From the NCBI RefSeq assembly GCF_964656455.1, contig NC_135712.1, forward strand, positions 71,181,239 to 71,245,238: a DNA stretch of 64,000 bases, given 5' to 3'. Origin of the DNA: Halichoerus grypus (lineage: Eukaryota; Chordata; Mammalia; Carnivora; Phocidae). Numbering within the stretch: the stretch's first letter is position 1; each line of letters opens with the position of its first letter. Position numbers and translations under genes: made by a program. The notes under the pieces were generated by a model. That model saw only the letters and a program-made list of their open reading frames with translations. It had not been told where the DNA came from and made no database searches. Of this stretch, positions 25,981 to 37,649 are shown piece by piece.

Positions 25981-26424
25981 AAAAAGACTTTCAGTAACTT
26001 TTTGGGTATATGTATATTTTAAGATATGCCAGGATTACGTTTGTAATCACAGATTTTTTTTTTTAAGGTAAATAACTGAAAATGAGAGAGAGCAGCAACT
26101 TTGGAAAAGGAGTGTCAGAAGCCAGGTTACAGTGTATTAAGAATGAGAAGGAAAGAAAGAAAAAAGAAGCTTAGGTAGGAAGAGAAGGTAAGCTATCGGG
26201 TCCTACTAAGAAGCACTATTTTGTTTTTCTTTTAGCAGAATCTTTAAATATATTTATAGGATAAAGAATGGTGCAAAGGCCCAAGAAAGAGAAAGAGGTT
26301 ATAGATATTAAATGAGAAGAGTAAAGAATGAGATTCCAAAGAGAAAAGCATCAAGAGCAAAACAGAAGCTGTTAGCATTAATTACCTGACAAGGTGACTT
26401 TCACATAATTGAAAACATACTTTT

Positions 26425-26622
26425 TTTTAAAAAAAGATTTTATTTATTTGACAGAGAGAGAGAGAGACAGTGAGACAGGGAATATAAGCAAGGGGAGTGG
26501 GGGAGGGAGAAGCAGGCTTCCCGCCGAGCAGGGAGCCCGATGCGGGGCTGGATCCCAGGACCCTGAGATCATGACCTGAGCCAAAGGCAGTTGCTTAACC
26601 AACTGAGCCACCGAGGCGCCCC
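26425..26622 (-). mobile_element. Carnivora SINE next to the start of a younger L1
   Basis: Minus-strand full-length copy: T-rich tail near 26421, body, and head ending GGCGCCTCGGTGGCTCAG in reverse at 26622. No clean target duplication is seen, because the right flank is the T-rich start of the L1 at about 26630. That suggests the flank was altered when the L1 arrived. Confidence 0.93.
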
Positions 26623-26629
26623 TCACATT

Positions 26630-27005
26630 CTTTTTTTTTTTTTTTAATTTTTATTCTTTTTTCAACCAACTTATCAATTCCTTCTTTAAAATCTTTTTTA
26701 ATTTTCATCTTTACAGTCATATTCCATCCCTTCATCGTATTTACCCTTAATATAAGTTTTTCTTTCTTTAAAATTTGGGGAGGCAATTTCTTCTAACAGA
26801 CCAAAATACACCCAAAATCTAGTATGTGGCTCTGTTCTAATCACCAGCCTGATCATATTCTTTTTTTCTTTTTCCCCCTTTCTTTTCTCCCTGGTTTTGA
26901 GTCTCCTCTGATTTGTTTAGTGTATATTTTTCTGGGGTTGCTGTTACCCTTTTAGCATTTTTTTAGCATTATGTTCTCTCATTCACCTGTTCTCCTCTGG
27001 ACAAA
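26630..27005 (+). mobile_element. Carnivore L1 5'-UTR end
   Basis: T-rich leader that precedes ORF1 of the younger L1. It shows accaacttatcaattccttc, ttctaacagaccaaaataca and finally cacctgttctcctctggaca just before the ATG at 27006. It matches the distal 5'-UTR of carnivore L1 elements as I know them. The element is 5'-truncated here, so the internal promoter is probably missing. Confidence 0.8.
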
Positions 27006-27899
27006 ATGACAAGACAGAAAAACTCACCTCAAAAAAAAGAGCAAGAGGCAGTACTGACTGCCAGGGATCTAATCAATACAGACATTAGTAAGATGTCGGA
27101 ACTAGAGTTCAGAATGACGATTATAAAGATACTAGCTGGGCTAGAAAAAAGCATAGAAGATACTAGAGAATCCCTTTCTGGAGAAATAAAAGAACTAAAA
27201 TCTAACCAAGTTGAAATCAAAAAGGCTATGAATGAGGTGCAATCAAAACTGGAGACTCTAACTGCTAGGATAAATGAGGCAGAAGAGAGAATTAGTGATT
27301 TAGAGGACCAAATGATAAGGAATAAAGAAGCTCAGAAAAACAGATATAAACAACTACTGGATCACGAGGGGAGAATTCTAGAGATAAGTGATACCATAAA
27401 GCGAAACAACATTATAATAATTGGTATCCCAGAAGAAGAAGAAAGAGAAAGATGGGCAGAAGATATATTGGAGCAAGTTATAGCAAAGAACTTCCCTATT
27501 TTGGGAAGGAAACAGGCATCAAAATCCAGGAGGCACAGAGAACCCCCCTCAAAATCAATAAAAATAGGTCAACACCCCGACATCTAATAGTAAAACTCAC
27601 AAGTCTCAGAGACAAAGAGAAAATCCTGAAAGCAGCTCAGGACAAGAGGTCTGTAACCTACAATGGTAGAAACATAAGACTGGCAACAGACCTATCCAGA
27701 GACCTGGCAGGCCAAAAAGGACTGGCATGATATATTCAGAGCACCAAATGAGAAAAATACACAGCCAAGAATACTATATCCAACTAGACTGTCATTGAAA
27801 ATAGGAGGAGAGATAAAAAGCTTCCAGGACAAACAAAAACTAAAAGAATTTGCAAACACCAAACCAGCCATACAAGAATTATTGAAAGGGGTCCTCTAA
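27006..27899 (+). pseudogene. L1 ORF1, two frameshifts
   Basis: Codes for the L1 RNA-binding chaperone. It starts MTRQKNSPQKKEQEA. A heptad-rich coiled coil follows (about residues 50-115, with INEAEERISDLEDQM), then the RRM-type part (NIIIIGIPEEEERE, AEDILEQVIAKNFP). The frame shifts near 27490 into the frame read at 27452-27730 (RSTPRHLIVKLTSLRDKEKIL) and again near 27715. The C-terminus (WHDIFRAPNEKN, then GEIKSFQDKQKLKEF) ends at a stop near 27899. Length without the shifts is about 298 codons, somewhat shorter than the usual ~340. The broken frame means it is not functional. Confidence 0.92.
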
Positions 27900-27980
27900 G
27901 CAAAGAAAGAGCTTAAAAGTAACACAGACCAGAAAGGAACAGAGACAATATACAGTAACAGTCACCTTAAAAGCGATACA

Positions 27981-30900
27981 ATGGCACTAAATTCGTATCT
28001 TTCAATAGTTAACCTGAATTAATGGGCTAAATGCCCCAATCAAAAGACAGAGGGTATCACATTGGATGAAAAAACAAGGCCCATCAATATGCTGTCTGCA
28101 AGAGACTAATTTTAGACCCAAAGACACTTCCAGGTTTAAAGTGAGGGGGTGGAAAACCATTTACCATGCTAATGGACATCAAAAGAAAGCTGGGGTGGCA
28201 ATCCTTATATCAGACAAATTAGATTTTAAACCAAAGACTGTAATGAGATGAGGAAGGACACTACATCATACTTAAAGGGTCTATCTACAAGAAGATCTAA
28301 CAATTTTAAATATCTATGTCCCTAACATGGGAGCAGCCAATTATATACGTCAATTAATAACAAAATCAAAGAAACACATCGACAACAATACAATAATAGT
28401 AGGGGACTTTAACAACCCCCTCACGGAAATGGACAGATGATCTAAGCAAAAGATCAACAGAGAAATAAAGGCTTTAAAGGACACACTGGACCAGATGGAC
28501 TTCACAGATATATTCAGAACATTCCATCCCAAAGCAACAGAATACACATTCTTTAGTGCACATGGAACATTCTCCAGATTAGATCACATCCTGGGTCACA
28601 AATCAGGTCTCAACCAGTACCAAAAGACTGGGATCATTCCCTGCATATTTCTGGACCACAATGCTTTGAAAGTAGAACTCAATCACAAGAGGAAAGTTGG
28701 AAAGAACTCAAATACATGGAGATGGAGGCTAAAGAGCATCCTACTAAAGAATGAATGGGTCAACCAGGAAATTAAGGAATTAAAAAAATTCATGGAAACA
28801 AATGAAAATGAAAACACAACTGTTCAAAATCTTTGGGACACAGCAAAGGCAGTCCTAAGAGGAAAGTTTATAGCAATACAAGCTTTTCTCAAGAAACAAG
28901 AAAGGTCTCAAATATACAACCTAACCCTACACCTAAAGGAGCTGGAGAAAGAACAGCAAATAAAGCCTAAACCGAGCAGGAGAAGAGAAATAATAAAGAT
29001 CAGAGCAGAAATCAATGAAATAGAAACCAAGAGAACAGTAAAACAGATCAACAAAACTAGGGAGCTGATATTTTGAAAGAATAAATAAGACTGATAAACC
29101 CCTGGCCTGACTTATCAAAAAGAGAGGAGAAAGGACCCAAATAAATAAAATCATGAATGAAAGAGGAGAGATCACAACCAACACCAAAGAAATACAAACA
29201 ATTATAAGAACATATTATGAGCAACTATATGCCAGCAAATCAGATAATCTGGAAGAAATGGATGCATTCCTAGAGACCTATAAACTACCAAAACTGAACC
29301 AGGAAGAAATAGAAAACCTGAACCACTAAGGAAATTGAAGCAGTAATCAAAAACCTCCCAACAAACAAGAGCCCAGGGCCAGATGGCTTCCCAGGGGAAT
29401 TCTACCAAACATTTAAAGAAGAATTAATACCTACTCTTCTGAAGCTGTTTCAAAGAATAGAATTGGAAGGAAAACTTCCAAACTCGTTTTATGAGGCCAC
29501 CATTACCTTGATCCCAAAACCAGACAAAGACCCCATCAAAAAGGAGAACTACAGACCAATATCCCTGATGAACATGGATGCAAAAATTCTCACCAAAATA
29601 CTAGCCAATAGGATCCAACAGTACATTAAAAGGATTATGCACCACGACCAAGTGGGATGTATTCCTGGGCTGCAAGGTTGGTTCAACATCCGCAAATCAA
29701 TCAATGTGATACATTAATTAAAGAAAGAACAAGAACCATATGATCTTCTCAATAGATGCAGAAAAAGCATTTGACAAAGTACAGCATTCTTTCTTGATTA
29801 AAACTCTTCACAGTGTAGGGATAGAGGGTACATACCTCAATATCATAAAAGCTATCTATGAAAAACCCACAGTGAATATCATACTCAATGGGGAAAAACT
29901 GAGAGCTTTTCCCCTAAGGTCAGGAACACGGCAGGGATGTCCACTATCACCACTGCTATTTAACATAATACTAGAAGTCCAAGCCTCAGCAATCAGACAA
30001 CAGAAAGAAATAAAAGGCATCCGAATCGGTAAAGAAGAAGTCAAACTCTCACTTTTTGCAGATGATAGGATACTTTATGGGGAAAACCCAAAAGACTCCA
30101 CCCCAAAACTGCTAGAACTCATACAGGAATTCAGTAAAGTGGCACGATATAAAATCAATGCACAGAAATCAGTTGCATTTCTATACACCAACAAGACAAA
30201 AGAAAGAGAAATTAAGGAGTCGATCCCATTTACAACTGCACCCAAAACCGTAAGATACCTAGGAATAAATCTAACCAAAGAGGCAAAGGATCTGTACTCA
30301 GAAAACTATAGAATACTCATGAAAGAAATTGAGGAAGACACAAAGAAATGGAAAAACGTTCCATGCTCATGGATTGGAAGAATATTGTGAAAATGTCTAT
30401 GCTCCCTAGAGCAATCTACACATTTAATGCAATCTCTATCAAAATACCATCAACTTTTTTCAAAGAAATGGAAGAAATAATCCTAAAACTTGTATGGAAC
30501 CAGAAAAGACCCCAAATAGAGGAATGTTGGAAAAGAAAAGCAAAGCTGGTGGCATCACAATTCCAGACTTCAAGCTATTACAAAGCTCTAATCATCAAGA
30601 CAGTATGATACTGGCACAAAAACAGAAACACAGATCAATGAAACCGAAGAGAGAGCCCAGAAATGGACCCTCAACTCCACGGTCAACTACTCTTCGACAA
30701 AGCAGGAGAGAATGTCCAATGGAAAAAAGACAGTCCTCTTCAACAAATGGTGTTGGGAAAATTGGGCAGCCACATGCAGAAGAATGAAACTGGACCATTT
30801 CCTTACACCACACACAAAAACAGACTCAAAATGGATGAAAGACCTAAATATGAGACAGGAATCCATCAAAATCCTTGAGGAGAACACAGGCAGCAACCTC

Positions 30901-31618
30901 TTCAACCTCAGCCCCAGCAACTTCTTCCTAGAAACATCGCCAAAGGCAAGGGAAGCAAGGGCAAAAATGAACTACTGGGACTTCATCAAGATAAAAAGCT
31001 TTTGCATAGCAAAGGAAACAGTCAACAAAACCAAAAGACAACCGACAGAATGGGAGAAGATATTTACAAATGACGTATCAGATAAAGGGCTAGTATCCAA
31101 AATCTATAAAGAACTTAAACTCAACACCCAATGAACAACTAATCCAATCAAGAAATGGCAGAAGCCATGAACAGACATTTCTGCAAAGACATCCAAATGG
31201 CCAACAGACACATAAAAAAGTGCTCAACATCGCTCGGCATCAGGGAAATCCAAATCAAAACCTCAATGAGATACCACCTCACACCAGTCACAATGGCTAA
31301 AATTAACAAGTCAGGAAACGACAGATGTTGGTGAGGATGTGGAGTAAAGGGAACCCTCCTACACTCTTGATGGGAATGCAAGCTGGTTCAGGCACTCTGG
31401 AAAACAGTATGGAGGTTCCTCAAAAAGTTGAAAATTGAGCTACCCTATGACCCAGCAATTGCACTACTGGGTATTTACCCCAAAGATACAAATGTAGTGA
31501 TCAGAAGGGGCACCTGCACCCCAATGTTTATAGCAGCAATGTCCACAATAGCCAAACTATGGAAAGAACCTAGATGTCCATCAACAGATGAATGGATAAA
31601 GAAGATGTGGTATGTATG

Positions 31619-31658
<40 letters not shown>

Positions 31659-31796
31659 AATATTATGCAGCCATCAAAAAACACGAAATCTTGCCATTTG
31701 CAACGACGTGGATGGAACTAGAGGTTACTATGCAAAGCGAAATAAGTCAATCAGAGAAAGACAAATATCATATGATCTCACTGATATGAAGGTAGA
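27981..31796 (+). pseudogene. L1 ORF2 (endonuclease and reverse transcriptase), broken
   Basis: Starts MALNSYLSIVNLN with a stop at codon 14. The endonuclease follows (CLQETNFRPKDT near 28100, NTIIVGDFNNPLTEMDR near 28390, [12 protein letters not shown] near 28570). The reverse transcriptase has [20 protein letters not shown] (29500), [17 protein letters not shown] (29743), [15 protein letters not shown] (29920) and the active site [12 protein letters not shown] (30053). The two catalytic Asp remain, but Arg replaces the Met usual after them. The C-terminal region is at 30400-31790 (LPYDPAIALLGIYPKDT, CPSTDEWIKKMWY). Several stops and frameshifts are present, for example near 28247, 28438, 29075 and 30388. 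A CA microsatellite interrupts the end of the frame. The 3' UTR is absent. Confidence 0.95.
31621..31656 (+). repeat. (CA)n microsatellite inside L1 ORF2
   Basis: About 17 CA units between the codons for the KKMWY block and the GNIMQPS/EYYAAIKK block. In intact L1 this place reads like tatatacacaatggaatatt, so the run probably grew from a short TA/CA seed. It shifts the reading frame. Length is likely variable among individuals. Confidence 0.95.
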
Positions 31797-31830
31797 CACT
31801 CAACTGACTGAGCCACCCAGGAGCCCCTAT
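31797..31830 (-). mobile_element. SINE head fragment fused to the L1 end
   Basis: About 34 bases that on the minus strand read ggggctcctgggtggctcag followed by tcagttgagtgtc, the 5' head of a Carnivora SINE. The rest of the SINE is missing: it stops exactly where the L1 ORF2 text stops. The L1 has no 3' UTR or poly-A at this junction. Confidence 0.85.
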
Positions 31831-32360
31831 ATTAGACTATTCTTATTCATAGGAAATGTATACTGAAGTTTTCATAGTTTAAGTGCTTGATGTCTGCAAC
31901 TGATTTTCACATAGTTTACCAAAAATACACATACACAGAAAAAGCATGACAAAATGTTAGTAATTGCTGACTCTATGGATATTTGGAGGTTTGCTGTACT
32001 ACATGGATGTACTATTCCCTTCATTTTACTGGAGTTGGAAGATTTTTATGATAAAGTTAGAAAAAAATATAATCACCTTTAGCCTATTATGTAATTACAG
32101 TATGGAAAAGAACACAATTCTCACTTCATTTGAACAGATACTACATGCAAGTACTACATATATTTTAGTAAATACGACAGTCTCTAGCCTCAAGGACTGA
32201 TAGTCTAGTAGAGACCAAAATAACACAAAATACTATACATTTCACAGCATTTAATTACAGTAGGCATGAATACTATCAAGCAAAGGCAGAAAGTGCTATA
32301 ATAGAGGCTCTGATAATCTGAGAGGTAAAGAAAGGCTTCTATCAAGAAGTGACCTCACAG
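31830..32360. other. Intron with possible very old repeat
   Basis: No gene. The part at 32100-32360 (tgatagtctagtagagacca, gaggtaaagaaaggcttcta, atcaagaagtgacctcac) has the flavour of an L2-type or other old repeat on the minus strand, but I cannot assign it firmly. Confidence 0.4.
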
Positions 32361-33145
32361 TCATCCTTAATTCTCTTGTAGTGATCTCCATCTTACTCTC
32401 ACAACCCATTTCCAATCTGTCCCAAATCTTTGTGTTCTACATTTAAAATATCCATAATTCAGCAACTTAGCACCCTCATTATCACCACTCTGGCTCACGC
32501 CTACATGCATCCTTAACTGGATCACTGAAACAGACTCTTAACAGGTCTCCTGCTTTTACTCTTACCACAGACTATTTTCAACAAAACAGCCTAAGTGATC
32601 CTTTTAAAGATTAAGTTAAATAATGTCACTCCTCCACTCCAAAACCCTGAAGAAGCTTTACATGATCTGCCTCTGCCTTACCCTTTGTCCTCATCTCCCA
32701 CCACTCTTTCCCTTACTCACTATGCTCTAGCCATACTGGCCATCTTGCTATTTCTCATACATTCCAGTCTTATGCCTTACAGTCTTTGCACTGATTATTT
32801 CCCCAAATAGCTGCATCAACTTCCAACTCCCTGTACAAATATCATGCTCTCAATCAGGCCTATCATGAATACCCTATTAAAAATTGCAAAGTGTACTGCA
32901 AAGTACTTTGTAAAACTGCAAAGGAATCTGACATTCCTGATACCCTCACTCTGCTCTTTTTTTCCCTCCCATATCACTTACCACCTTCTAACATATTAGA
33001 TAATTGATTAATTTATTGTTTATTACCTGCATTGCCACTAGATGTATGCTCCATGAGGACAGGGATCTTTGCACTTATTCAAGCACCTGGTTCAACGCGC
33101 GATACATAATAGGGGCTCAATATCTGTTGAAGAACTGACATTTAA
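32360..33145 (+). mobile_element. L2 LINE, late coding and 3' region
   Basis: A long degraded L2 copy in the expected order: cctaagtgatccttttaaag, aatgtcactcctccactcc, tacatgatctgcctctgcct, tcactatgctctagccatac, tgcactgattatttcccca, a gap, then ccatgaggacagggatcttt and ataggggctcaatatctgtt at the 3' end. No functional frame. Confidence 0.85.
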
Positions 33146-33256
33146 AATAAAATGCTAAAAATAAGCAGGAGTTGGCAAGAAAGAACTTCCTATGCCGAGG
33201 AATTATTATGTGGCAACCCTGAACTAAGAGGAACCAGTGGCCAAAGAATGAAAGAG

Positions 33257-33466
33257 GTTTTTTTTTTGTTTTTTTTTTTTTAAAGATTTTATTTATTTGA
33301 CAGAGAAAGACACAGTGAGAGAGGGAACACAAGCAGAGGGAGTGGGAGAGGGAGAGGCAGGCTTCCCGCTGAGCAGGGAGTCCGATGCTGGGCTTGATCC
33401 CAGGACCCTGGGATCATGACCTGAGCCGAAGGCAGACGCTTAATGACTGAGCCACCCAGGTGCCCC
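33257..33466 (-). mobile_element. Young Carnivora SINE
   Basis: Full-length minus-strand copy with a T-rich tail, TC/GA-rich body and head GGGGCACCTGGGTGGCTCAG. It has a perfect 13-base target duplication, aagaatgaaagag, at 33244-33256 and 33467-33479. Confidence 0.96.
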
Positions 33467-33779
33467 AAGAATGAAAGAGTTTTAGAAGATGAGTGGAAAA
33501 ACAGGCAGTGGTCAAATAATTTAGGATTTCTGAGTCTCATTAGGGATGTCTCACCTCATTCTGAGAGGAATAGAAGCCAATGAAGGGTAATGAAATGATT
33601 TGCATTTTATAAAAATAATCTTGGAGGCAAAGTGGTCATAAACTCAAAAGGTACAAGTGTGAATGCAGATAGGCCAATTAAAGGGACCATTACAATAATC
33701 TAGGCAAAAATAGAGGGTGGTTTATACTACAGTGCCAAGAATAGAGATGCACTGAAATGCTGATTTCATGTGAAGTTTT

Positions 33780-34500
33780 GCAAATTGCAGTATGGATTAC
33801 AAATATAAATGTGAAAAGCAAAATAAAAAGTTTTTGACAAATAATAAAGTAGGGTGACTTTACGACTTTGAAGCTGAAAAACATTCCAATAGGCACAAAG
33901 AGCATTAACCATAAATTGGTTATATATTAGATTTATTAGATTAAAGAAATATTGAAAAGATATCATTAGTAAAAGCATGCCTCAAAGTGGGAGAAAATGT
34001 ACATTATACATATGTATTATACATATATCCAACAAAGGAATCGTATCCAGATAAGAGATCTACAAATTAGTAAGATGAAAGACAATCCAGGAAAAAAAAA
34101 AGGTAAGAAACTTAAATAGACACTTCACAAAAGATAGCAAAATGAACAATAAACATATGAAAAGGTATTACTATTAATCTTGTTAATGATAGGGAAAATG
34201 CAATACAACAATATGAAGTACCACTACACACCTACTGAAATAATTTATATTATTAATAAAAAGACTGACAATTAACAAGTGTTGGTAAATTTGTAAAGCA
34301 ACTGAAACTTACACATACTGGTGGTTAATTATAAAAATCAGGCATAACCATTCTGCAAAACTGTTGTCATTACGTTCCAAAACTAAACATACGTGTATCA
34401 TTTTCACAACTGGGTATGTAAACAACAGAAATGCATACACGGGTGCACCAAAAACTACGCACACAGTTCTGCTATAACATTTTGAAAAAGCAAATTTGTT
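33780..34500 (+). mobile_element. Old L1 late-ORF2 fragment
   Basis: Degraded L1 text: caaaggaatcgtatccagat, agacacttcacaaaagatag, gaacaataaacatatgaaaa, acacctactgaaataatt and ttggtaaatttgtaaagcaa. The order matches the C-terminal half of ORF2 on the plus strand. It is probably the same element that resumes near 35040. Confidence 0.75.
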
Positions 34501-35040
34501 CCAATGCAATTGATGTGTTAGGGAACAATACTAGCTAACACAAATTTCATGTTTGCTTATGTCCAATCTTGTCCACGAGAAACACTTGGTGAGAACAGAA
34601 AATTGCACCCAGATGAAACAAACCATATAGAAATACACAAAAAACACAAATTTCAGACCTTAGCTTATTGAATGTTAGGATTCATACTCACCCACACCTG
34701 TTGTGTTAACAACTCTACATCCAATTTCAGATAAATTCCTGGGCCAGCACTGCGCAATAACTCACAAGCTGCAACCCTGACACACACTCCCATAAGAAAC
34801 AAGATTTTTTTTTTTAAAGTAAAATGCCGTATTTATTGTAGTACGTATGTACTCCTTAACCATTTAACATATATGAAACTGTGCTGCCATTTTTATTAAG
34901 ATATATCTTTTTTTATGTATGTCACTCACCAAGTTTTGAGCTTTGAGTCTCTAACTCCATTTTCTACATATGCCCTGTAGTTTTTATTGCACAATTTTGC
35001 ATTGTGTAGTGATTTTTAAGAATATATAGGTTGTGCTATG
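34500..35040. other. Intronic stretch without recognised features
   Basis: Separates two pieces of an old L1. I see no gene, young repeat or RNA. It may be an insertion into the L1 that is too old to recognise. Confidence 0.4.
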
Positions 35041-35360
35041 GCAAAACAGACTATAAAAGAATGTTCAAAGCAGCACTAACCTGAAACTGAAAACACAAAT
35101 AGCCATCAATATACTACAGTATATTTATCTGTCATACAATGGAATATTATACAGCACAGAGAACAAAAAAACTTCCACTTGTGGATGAAATTCTCAAATT
35201 TAAGAAAAAAGAAGCTAGACATAGTACATACTGCCCGAATCTGTTAAATACAGTTTTAGGAGAGGCAAAACACATCTATGGTGTTAGAAATCAGGATGGT
35301 TCTTTGAGAAATAGGATACAGGTAGTGACTAGGAAAGGTACAAGGAAGATTTTGGGGGTA
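35040..35360 (+). mobile_element. Old L1 3' fragment
   Basis: Text includes gaatgttcaaagcagcacta, acaatggaatattatacagc and ggttctttgagaaatagg, a late ORF2 to 3'-UTR remnant. Likely continuation of the copy at 33780-34500. Confidence 0.7.
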
Positions 35361-35369
35361 CAGGTATAT

Positions 35370-36740
35370 TTCTTTTTTAAAATGTGATATAATGTACATA
35401 CCAGGAAATTCACCAAATTTTAAAACATACAACTCACTGGTTTTTAGTATACTCAGAGTTGTGCAACCATCATCACTATCTAATTCCAGAACCCATTAGC
35501 AGTCATTCCATTTTCTTTTTCTTGACCTGGTATATTCACAATGCAGTAATTCATCAAGCTATACATTTATGATTTGTGCACTTTTATGTATATATACTAC
35601 CCAGTACTTCAATAATTCAAGTCAATGTTTAGAGGACTTCAGATTAAACCTGGTGGACTAAATATATGCTTTTAGCTCTGCTATCTCCTAAAATTCTACT
35701 TAAATTAAAGCAGATGGATTATTTTAAAGCACTAAATCATAAGTCAAAGAGAAGGGAAAAGAATTTATCTTCCCTACCCAGTCAGATGATTTCCTTCCCC
35801 TGAAGATGAACTCAGAAGCGCTGAAACGTGGAGCATGGAGATAGCAGGGATAACTGAAAATGAGTACATTACTGAAAGCAGACTAAGTGTGTAAAACAAT
35901 ACTTTTTTTTCTTTTTATAGTCATATTATACCTCCTGGTATGTAATCATTTAATAACATATAAAGGATATATAACCTGTACTTTTATGCCTGCTATTTTA
36001 TATCGCATTAAGTGGCTGTACCATAATGTGTTTATCCAATTTCCTTTTTTATAAAATTTTTTAAAGTAATCTCTACACCCAATGTGGGGCTTGAACTCAT
36101 GACCTCAAGATCAAGAGTTGGATGCTCTACTAACTGAGCCAGCCAGACACCCCTATCCAGTTTCTTACTGATAATCATTTAGATTGCCTCCTTGTTGATT
36201 TTTATTAATATTACAAATAATACTGCAACGAACATGCATATATATATAACTATATATTAAAAATTTTTTGTGATTAGATCTCTAACATATGCTAGATCAA
36301 AGGATATGAGTATATACTGTTGTCTTTCAGAAAGGTTGCACCACTGTACCTCCTACCAACAGTATGAGTTTCTGTTTCCTCATATTTAATTAATCTTTGA
36401 CAATCAAATTAGTTAAAAATACTCCCATTATCGATTTGATATGCATGCTTTTAAAGTGAGGTTGAGCATCTCTTCAAAGGCTTATTTGGTCCATTGGTAT
36501 TTCTTTTTCTCTAAACTGCCCACTCACATCCTTTGGTCACTTTTCTATAGAATGTTGATGTTTTCCTTACTGATCTGTAAAGAGGTTTTTTGAATTGAGA
36601 AGGGAGGGGGATTAGTCCTTTTCATAAATGTAACAAATTCCCCCCCAGGATATCATTTCTCAAATGTTTAATGTATCTTTTCAAGATACAGAAGTTCTAT
36701 AATCAAACTTCAAACAATCAAACTTTGTGATGTTCACAAG
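35370..36740 (-). mobile_element. Old L1 fragment in the opposite orientation
   Basis: The plus-strand text reads as reverse-complement L1 3' region: cataccaggaaattcacca, gagttgtgcaaccatcatca, attacaaataatactgcaac, gaacatgcat, ggttgcaccactgtacctcc, gaggttgagcatctcttcaa and cccactcacatcctttggtc. It is interrupted by a SINE at 36045-36153. It is the clearest L1 piece in the window on the minus strand, which is sense for DLG1. Confidence 0.7.
36045..36153 (-). mobile_element. Carnivora SINE, older type
   Basis: Short-type copy, head GGGGTGTCTGGCTGGCTCAG on the minus strand. The target duplication is tatccaatttc (36033) and tatccagtttc (36154). Inserted in the antisense L1. Confidence 0.9.
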
Positions 36741-36763
36741 AAATTCCACAAAGTCAGCATTCT

Positions 36764-36882
36764 TTTTTTTTTTTTTAAATTAAGTGGCACCATACACAGG
36801 GCTTGAACTCATGACCATGAGATCGAGACCTGAGCTGAGATCAAGAGTTGGACACTTAACTACTGAGCTACTCAGGTGCCCC
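36764..36882 (-). mobile_element. Carnivora SINE, older type
   Basis: Minus-strand head GGGGGCACCTGAGTAGCTCAG and short body with gtccaactcttgatctcag. The probable target duplication is gcattct on both sides. It lies 76 bases from an opposite SINE. Confidence 0.85.
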
Positions 36883-36958
36883 CAAACTAAGCATTCTCAA
36901 CGCTTTCTTTTAATTTTTCTGGATTTTGTTTGTCGTCATGCTTAGAAAAGCTTTTCCT

Positions 36959-37153
36959 GGGCACCTGGGTGGCTCAGTCAGCTAAGCGACTGCCTTCGGC
37001 TCAGGTCGTGATCCTGGAGTCCTGGGATCGAGTCCCACATCGGGCTCCCTGTTGGGTGGGGAGCCTGCTTCTCCCTCCGGCCCTCCCCGCTCTCATCCTC
37101 TCTCTCTCTCTCCAATAAATAAATAAAATCTTAAAAAAAAAAAAGAAAAGAAA
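36959..37153 (+). mobile_element. Young Carnivora SINE
   Basis: Full-length copy with head GGCACCTGGGTGGCTCAG, a variant body (gttgggtggggagcctg) and a tail of A and AAAAG units. Perfect 15-base target duplication agaaaagcttttcct at 36944-36958 and 37154-37168. Confidence 0.96.
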
Positions 37154-37276
37154 AGAAAAGCTTTTCCTATCCAAAAATCATTAAAATGGTCATTTTATGG
37201 TTTCACTTAAAAAATACAAAACAAAAAAAACCTTTGACTCTTTGGTCTGCTTGCAATGTATTATCAAAAATAGAAC

Positions 37277-37640
37277 TGCCATAGACTGAATGTTTGTGTC
37301 CCCACAAAATTCACATGTTGAAATGCTAAACTCCAATGTGATGGTATTAGGAGGTGGGGGCCTTTGGAAGGTGATTAGGCCATGAGGGAGGCAGCTTTGT
37401 GAATGGAATTAGTGTCCTTATAAGAGACCCTGGTGAGCTCCCTCACCCCTTCCTCAATGTGAGGACATTGAGAAAAGGGCCAACTATGAACCAGGAAATG
37501 GGCTTTCATTGGACAGCGAATCTACCTGTGACTTGATCTTGGACTGCCCAGCTTCCACAACTGTGAGAAATAAATTTGTGTTGTTTATAGGCTACCCAAT
37601 CTGTGATACTCTGTTATAGCAGCCCAAAAGGACTAAAACA
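37277..37640 (+). mobile_element. MLT1-type MaLR solo LTR
   Basis: Recognisable from end to end: catagactgaatgtttgtgt at the start, then gtgatggtattaggaggtgg, ggtgattaggccatgaggga, ccttataagagaccctggtg, tatgaaccaggaaatgggc, gtgagaaataaatttgtgtt (polyadenylation region) and a final gcagcccaaaaggactaaaa. This is an ancient ERVL-MaLR long terminal repeat with no internal region. Confidence 0.93.
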
Positions 37641-37649
37641 GGATACTGC

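Noticed and set aside
26630..31796. An active L1
   Set aside because: Two ORF1 frameshifts, multiple ORF2 stops and the missing 3' UTR and poly-A exclude activity.
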